A DNA stretch of 47,897 nt from Hyphomicrobiales bacterium. GTDB taxonomy: Bacteria > Pseudomonadota > Alphaproteobacteria > Rhizobiales > Rhizobiaceae. The stretch is from assembly GCA_900474095.1 (NCBI GenBank), contig UCOA01000021.1, positions 1 through 47,897 of the forward strand. The letters are read 5' to 3'. Made by a program: the position numbers and the translations under genes. Below, piece by piece: positions 45,098 through 47,897 of this stretch; the stretch's first letter is position 1, and every line of letters begins with the position of its first letter. Under the pieces are notes generated by a model. It was given only the letters and a program-made list of their open reading frames with translations. It searched no databases and was not told the origin of the DNA.

Positions 45098-45865
45098 TCA
45101 GTCCGAGGGGCAGGGCCAGCTGGACGGCGCGGTCAGCCCGGCCGGCAGCTTCGTCTTGTCGTCCCCGCAGGCAAGGTCGATCTGTGCCTGCTGGAGACCC
45201 GTGGCGGCGGAAAGATCGAGCCCTTCGATCCGGGTCAGGTAGAGGAAGGCTTGGTCGAAGGCGAGCGGGCCTTCGAACGTCGCGCCCGTGAGCTCGGCGC
45301 GCGACAGGTTGGCGAGCGAAAAGCGCGTGCCGGTCAGCACCGCACCCTTGAAATGCGCGCGGCCGAGTTCCGCCTTCTCGAAATCGGCGCCGGTGAGCTG
45401 GGCACCGCTGAAATCGGCCCGCTGCAGTTCGGCGCTGGCAAAGGAAGCGCCATTGGCGATAATGTTGGCGAAGCTCGATCGGTAGGCTTCCACCCGTGCA
45501 AAATTCGCTTTCTCAGCCCTTGCGCCGGCCAGCCAGGCACGCACCAGATTGGCCTTCTCCAGGTTCGCCGCTGTCAGGTTCGAGCCGCTGAGATCGGTCA
45601 GGGAAAAATCGGTGCCGAAGAGATTGGCACCCGCCAGTTCGCTGGACGGCAACATCAGGCTTTTTTTCGTGCATTCGCTCCAATCCAGCCCCGGCGCAGG
45701 CGTGCTGCCGCAGTCGGATGCCATGATCGGCTGCGCGGAAAAAAGCGAAGCAACAAGGAGGAGCGCTGATGCCAGCGGGGCAGGCGGAAGAACAGTCGGG
45801 ACCGTCTTTGGCGGGACGCGGAGCCTCTTTGTCATCCCACTGAGTTTCTTAACAAACATGCCCAT
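45098..45865 (-). CDS. Exported pentapeptide-repeat protein
   Basis: The 255-residue protein has a signal-like N-terminus (hydrophobic LASALLLVASLFSAQPIMA near 45) and a right-handed beta-helix of A(D/N)LXX repeats from about 80 to 225. Examples are ELAGANLFGTDFSLTDLSGSN, ANLEKANL, AELQRADFSGAQLTGADFEKAEL and ANLSRAELTGATF. Cys residues at the start of the mature part and the end (CGDD, WPCPSD) may pair. The ATG at 45865 has GGAG. Pentapeptide proteins can mimic DNA (gyrase shields), but an exported one more likely has an envelope role. Confidence 0.85.
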   Translation of the reverse strand: MGMFVKKLSGMTKRLRVPPKTVPTVLPPAPLASALLLVASLFSAQPIMASDCGSTPAPGLDWSECTKKSLMLPSSELAGANLFGTDFSLTDLSGSNLTAANLEKANLVRAWLAGARAEKANFARVEAYRSSFANIIANGASFASAELQRADFSGAQLTGADFEKAELGRAHFKGAVLTGTRFSLANLSRAELTGATFEGPLAFDQAFLYLTRIEGLDLSAATGLQQAQIDLACGDDKTKLPAGLTAPSSWPCPSD

Positions 45866-46016
45866 CCGCCACTCCGATCCTGCGTCCATGCCCGGCTGCC
45901 CGGAGCATGGCCTCCACCTGTTCTACATCGCCTGCATGGCAATACAAGAACCTTGCCGTTACCGGTCACCAATGGAAATGGGGGAGGCGAACGCCAATGT
46001 CAAACCGGCCGTTTGG

Positions 46017-46769
46017 CTATGGGGACGTCGCCGCCAGTGTCCACGCCCCATTGCCAAACGCGTTGGCGCTCCGGATCGTCCCGACCCACGCCCGGGCCAA
46101 TGCAAGGCCTGCCGCATCGGCCTGTTCGGCGTGGCGCGCGGCATGCTCCGGATAGCGCTCCAGCCAATGCGGATCGAGATCCATGATCTGATCTTCGAAA
46201 ACTCGGTTCCATCCCTCGACGACGGGCGTTCCGGCCTCGAAATGAAACTGCATGCCATAGGCCGCACGGCCGATGCGGAAGGCCTGGTTGGCAACAGCCG
46301 GGTTGGTGGCGAGATGAACCGCACCCTCTGGCAGGGCGAAGCTGTCGGAATGCCATTCGAAGCTCGTGAAGGTTTTGCCGGCTGCGCCGAGCACCGGATC
46401 GGAAAGACCCTCGCTTGTCAGTTCGACCTGGTGCCATCCAAATTCGCGCGTTCGGCCAAGAAGGTTCTCCGCCCCGTGCGCCCGCGCCAGAATCTGGCTG
46501 CCGAGGCAGATGCCGAGCACCGCCTTGTCGGCATCGGCAAAGGCGCGCATCAGGCGGGCAAGCTCCGGCAGGTAGGGGTGGATGTGGTCATCGACAGCGC
46601 TCTGGTCGCCGCCGAGCACCACCAGCGCGTCATGCGCATGGATGTCGGCCGGCAGCGCCTCGCCGGTGAAAGGCCGTCTGAGGTCGATCTCTGCCCCTGC
46701 TTCGTCAAGCGCCACGCCCACTTGTCCAAGGTCGGAATGGACCATGTTTTCCACCACCAGAACCCGCAT
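46017..46769 (-). CDS. Class-I glutamine amidotransferase-like protein
   Basis: The 250-residue triad-type amidotransferase domain protein (GuaA-like N-terminal fold) stands alone. Nucleophile Cys is in LGICLGSQILARAHG (about 87), His in GMQFHFEAGTPV (about 172), followed by Glu. VLVVENMVHSDLGQ starts the Rossmann-like core. Such stand-alone proteins can be GMP-synthase-like or gamma-glutamyl-amine hydrolases. The partner is unknown. It is divergent from rbfA. Confidence 0.88.
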   Translation of the reverse strand: MRVLVVENMVHSDLGQVGVALDEAGAEIDLRRPFTGEALPADIHAHDALVVLGGDQSAVDDHIHPYLPELARLMRAFADADKAVLGICLGSQILARAHGAENLLGRTREFGWHQVELTSEGLSDPVLGAAGKTFTSFEWHSDSFALPEGAVHLATNPAVANQAFRIGRAAYGMQFHFEAGTPVVEGWNRVFEDQIMDLDPHWLERYPEHAARHAEQADAAGLALARAWVGTIRSANAFGNGAWTLAATSP

Positions 46770-46957
46770 GTCGTCTCCACTTATCCTGTCGTTTCAACAA
46801 GATTGATCATGCTGCACCTTGGCATTCAAGAGGGTTTCGAGCCGATCTGGCTGCGTGTACTGTTGCCGAAACACCGACAAGTCTTGACCTTTTGGCCCGA
46901 AAGTAGCATTGGACCGCCTTGGTCGCGTTCAACGAAACGCCAGACAGCGGAAAAACC

Positions 46958-47362
46958 ATGAGCAAAGCTACATCCTCTGCCCCCTCGCAGCGCATGCTGA
47001 GGGTCGGCGAACAGGTTCGCGCAGCCCTGACCCAGGTGCTGCAGCGCGGCGAGGTGCGCGATCCGCTGATCGAGACGACGGTGATCTCGATTTCCGAAGT
47101 GCGCATGTCGCCCGATCTGAAAATCGCCACGGCCTTCGTGACGCCGCTCGGCGTTGCCGATCACGCGGCGACCATCGAGGCGCTGAACCGCAATGCAAAA
47201 TATATCCGCGGTCGGCTGACGCCGCATCTCAGGCAGATGAAATACATGCCGGAAGTCCGCTTCCGCGACGACACCAGCTTCGACAATTACAGGAAGATCG
47301 ACGAGCTGCTCAAGTCTCCGGAAGTCGTGCGGGACCTGAAGGACGAAGACGGCGAAGAGTGA
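46958..47362 (+). CDS. rbfA: Ribosome-binding factor A
   Basis: Binds the 30S subunit and helps maturation of the 16S rRNA 5' end. The 134-residue KH-like protein has [42 protein letters not shown] and [26 protein letters not shown], with [11 protein letters not shown]. Start ATG 46958. The next gene overlaps it by one base (TGATG), and truB follows, giving an rbfA-unknown-truB run. infB is not directly upstream, which departs from the common order. Confidence 0.95.
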   Translation: MSKATSSAPSQRMLRVGEQVRAALTQVLQRGEVRDPLIETTVISISEVRMSPDLKIATAFVTPLGVADHAATIEALNRNAKYIRGRLTPHLRQMKYMPEVRFRDDTSFDNYRKIDELLKSPEVVRDLKDEDGEE

Positions 47363-47817
47363 TGGCTAAGCATATCACTCTGGATGAGCTGAACGGATGG
47401 ACTTTCGAGCAGCGCCAGACCTTCTACCGCAGTGGCCTTGCCCGGTTCGACAATGCCGAGGCCGTTCGGCTGGTGGAAATGATGGTCGCCTCGGGCCTGC
47501 CCTTCCGCAGGGGCAAGGAGATCGCCCATGGCGACCGCGAGATGAAGGCCCTCGAGGCTATCATCTATTCGCCCTATAATGAGAAGCTGCTGCTCGACGC
47601 GACAGCCGCGGGCAAGCCGCCGCTCGGCGCCATCGAGCCTTTGATCGTCGAAGACCTCGGCGAGGATTACAGGGCCGATAATGGCGGCACGATCGCGGCG
47701 GGATACCTGATCGCAAGGCGGCTCTACGCTTTGGGGTTTGAAAAGGGCAACAGCCAGAAAATGCCGGACGGCAGCGTGGCGAAAACAGCCGCGACGTTTC
47801 GCAAAAAAAGAGCATAG
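47362..47817 (+). CDS. Unknown protein between rbfA and truB
   Basis: The 151-residue protein has a basic end (TAATFRKKRA) and contains WTFEQRQTFYRSGLARFDN and REMKALEAIIYSPYNEKLLLDA. I do not recognise the family, and no catalytic motif stands out. It is one base-overlapped with rbfA and 3 bases from truB, so co-transcribed with tRNA/rRNA maturation factors, which hints at a translation-linked role. Confidence 0.8.
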   Translation: MAKHITLDELNGWTFEQRQTFYRSGLARFDNAEAVRLVEMMVASGLPFRRGKEIAHGDREMKALEAIIYSPYNEKLLLDATAAGKPPLGAIEPLIVEDLGEDYRADNGGTIAAGYLIARRLYALGFEKGNSQKMPDGSVAKTAATFRKKRA

Positions 47818-47820
47818 AGA

Positions 47821-47897
47821 ATGTCAAGACCTCGCAAACCCAAGGGCCGCCCGGTTTCCGGCTGGCTGATCCTCGACAAGCCGCTGGATTTCGGCTC
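47821..47897 (+). CDS. truB: tRNA pseudouridine(55) synthase, 5' end only
   Basis: Begins MSRPRKPKGRPVSGWLILDKP, the standard TruB opening (GWL-lDKP), and runs off the window after about 25 codons. The catalytic Asp lies outside. It starts 3 bases after the preceding stop, and its position after rbfA is the common order. Confidence 0.9.
   Translation, partial: MSRPRKPKGRPVSGWLILDKPLDFG

Noticed and set aside
45848..45960. Short minus-strand frame ending VEQVEAMLRAAGHGRRIGVA between the amidotransferase and pentapeptide genes
   Set aside because: It looks somewhat protein-like but is about 31 codons, has only a TTG start and overlaps the pentapeptide gene start; support is too weak.
45549..46961. 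A 470-codon plus-strand open frame across the pentapeptide and amidotransferase genes
   Set aside because: It is antisense to two well-supported genes and shows no domain pattern; long antisense frames are expected in GC-rich DNA.

Overview
The window reads as chromosomal DNA of an alphaproteobacterium of the Rhizobiaceae (Rhizobium / Agrobacterium / Neorhizobium group). The evidence is the GC-rich third codon positions, a rhizobial set of conserved genes (yejABEF, glk-mgsA, a BTLCP transglutaminase-like protease, an MbfA-type membrane ferritin, efp with epmAB), an Irr-type iron-control palindrome, a full-consensus CtrA site and rhizobial intergenic palindromes. It holds about 57 protein genes, with no rRNA, tRNA, IS element or CRISPR array that I can see. 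The left edge cuts an ABC exporter at its signature motif and the right edge cuts truB after about 25 codons.

Layout: 1-3036, minus-strand run mgsA > glk > MsbA-like exporter (central carbon and export). 3147-4223, periplasmic murein endopeptidase MepA, divergent from the yejABEF peptide importer (4437-10346) and a GhrA-type hydroxyacid dehydrogenase. 11318-14812, minus-strand run xseA > flavodoxin-fold oxidoreductase > MarR regulator > NlpC/P60 hydrolase. 14951-16281, an isolated, translationally coupled pair resembling the head-spike base and fibre of phages and gene transfer agents. 16439-21201, assorted metabolism and small-domain genes. 21400-26505, the translation block infC / rpmI-rplT / pheS-pheT, cut into three transcription units by two strong terminators, with infC starting at ATT.

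26724-33545 holds cell-envelope and stress functions: an alpha/beta hydrolase, a BTLCP protease behind a CtrA box, mbfA behind an Irr box, a YiiX-like papain-fold protein, a cyclopropane-fatty-acid synthase, an EamA exporter and small proteins. 33614-36515 carries elongation factor P divergent from its lysylation enzymes epmA and epmB. 36512-40269 has a LuxR-type regulator, an OmpA/glycine-zipper lipoprotein, a Cys-rich secreted protein, and a GNAT gene with an XRE-cupin regulator.

40607-44363 is the most mosaic part. It runs lepA, a maltose-O-acetyltransferase-like gene, a decayed duplicate of the lepA 3' end, a ccdAB toxin-antitoxin pair and a DUF1508 protein, which suggests that the lepA 3' end has been an insertion point. 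The right end has a GFA-family protein, a pentapeptide-repeat protein, a class-I glutamine amidotransferase, and rbfA > unknown gene > truB. The points most worth a second look are the spike-gene pair, the lepA relic, the Irr and CtrA sites, and the hairpin placed directly in front of pheS.
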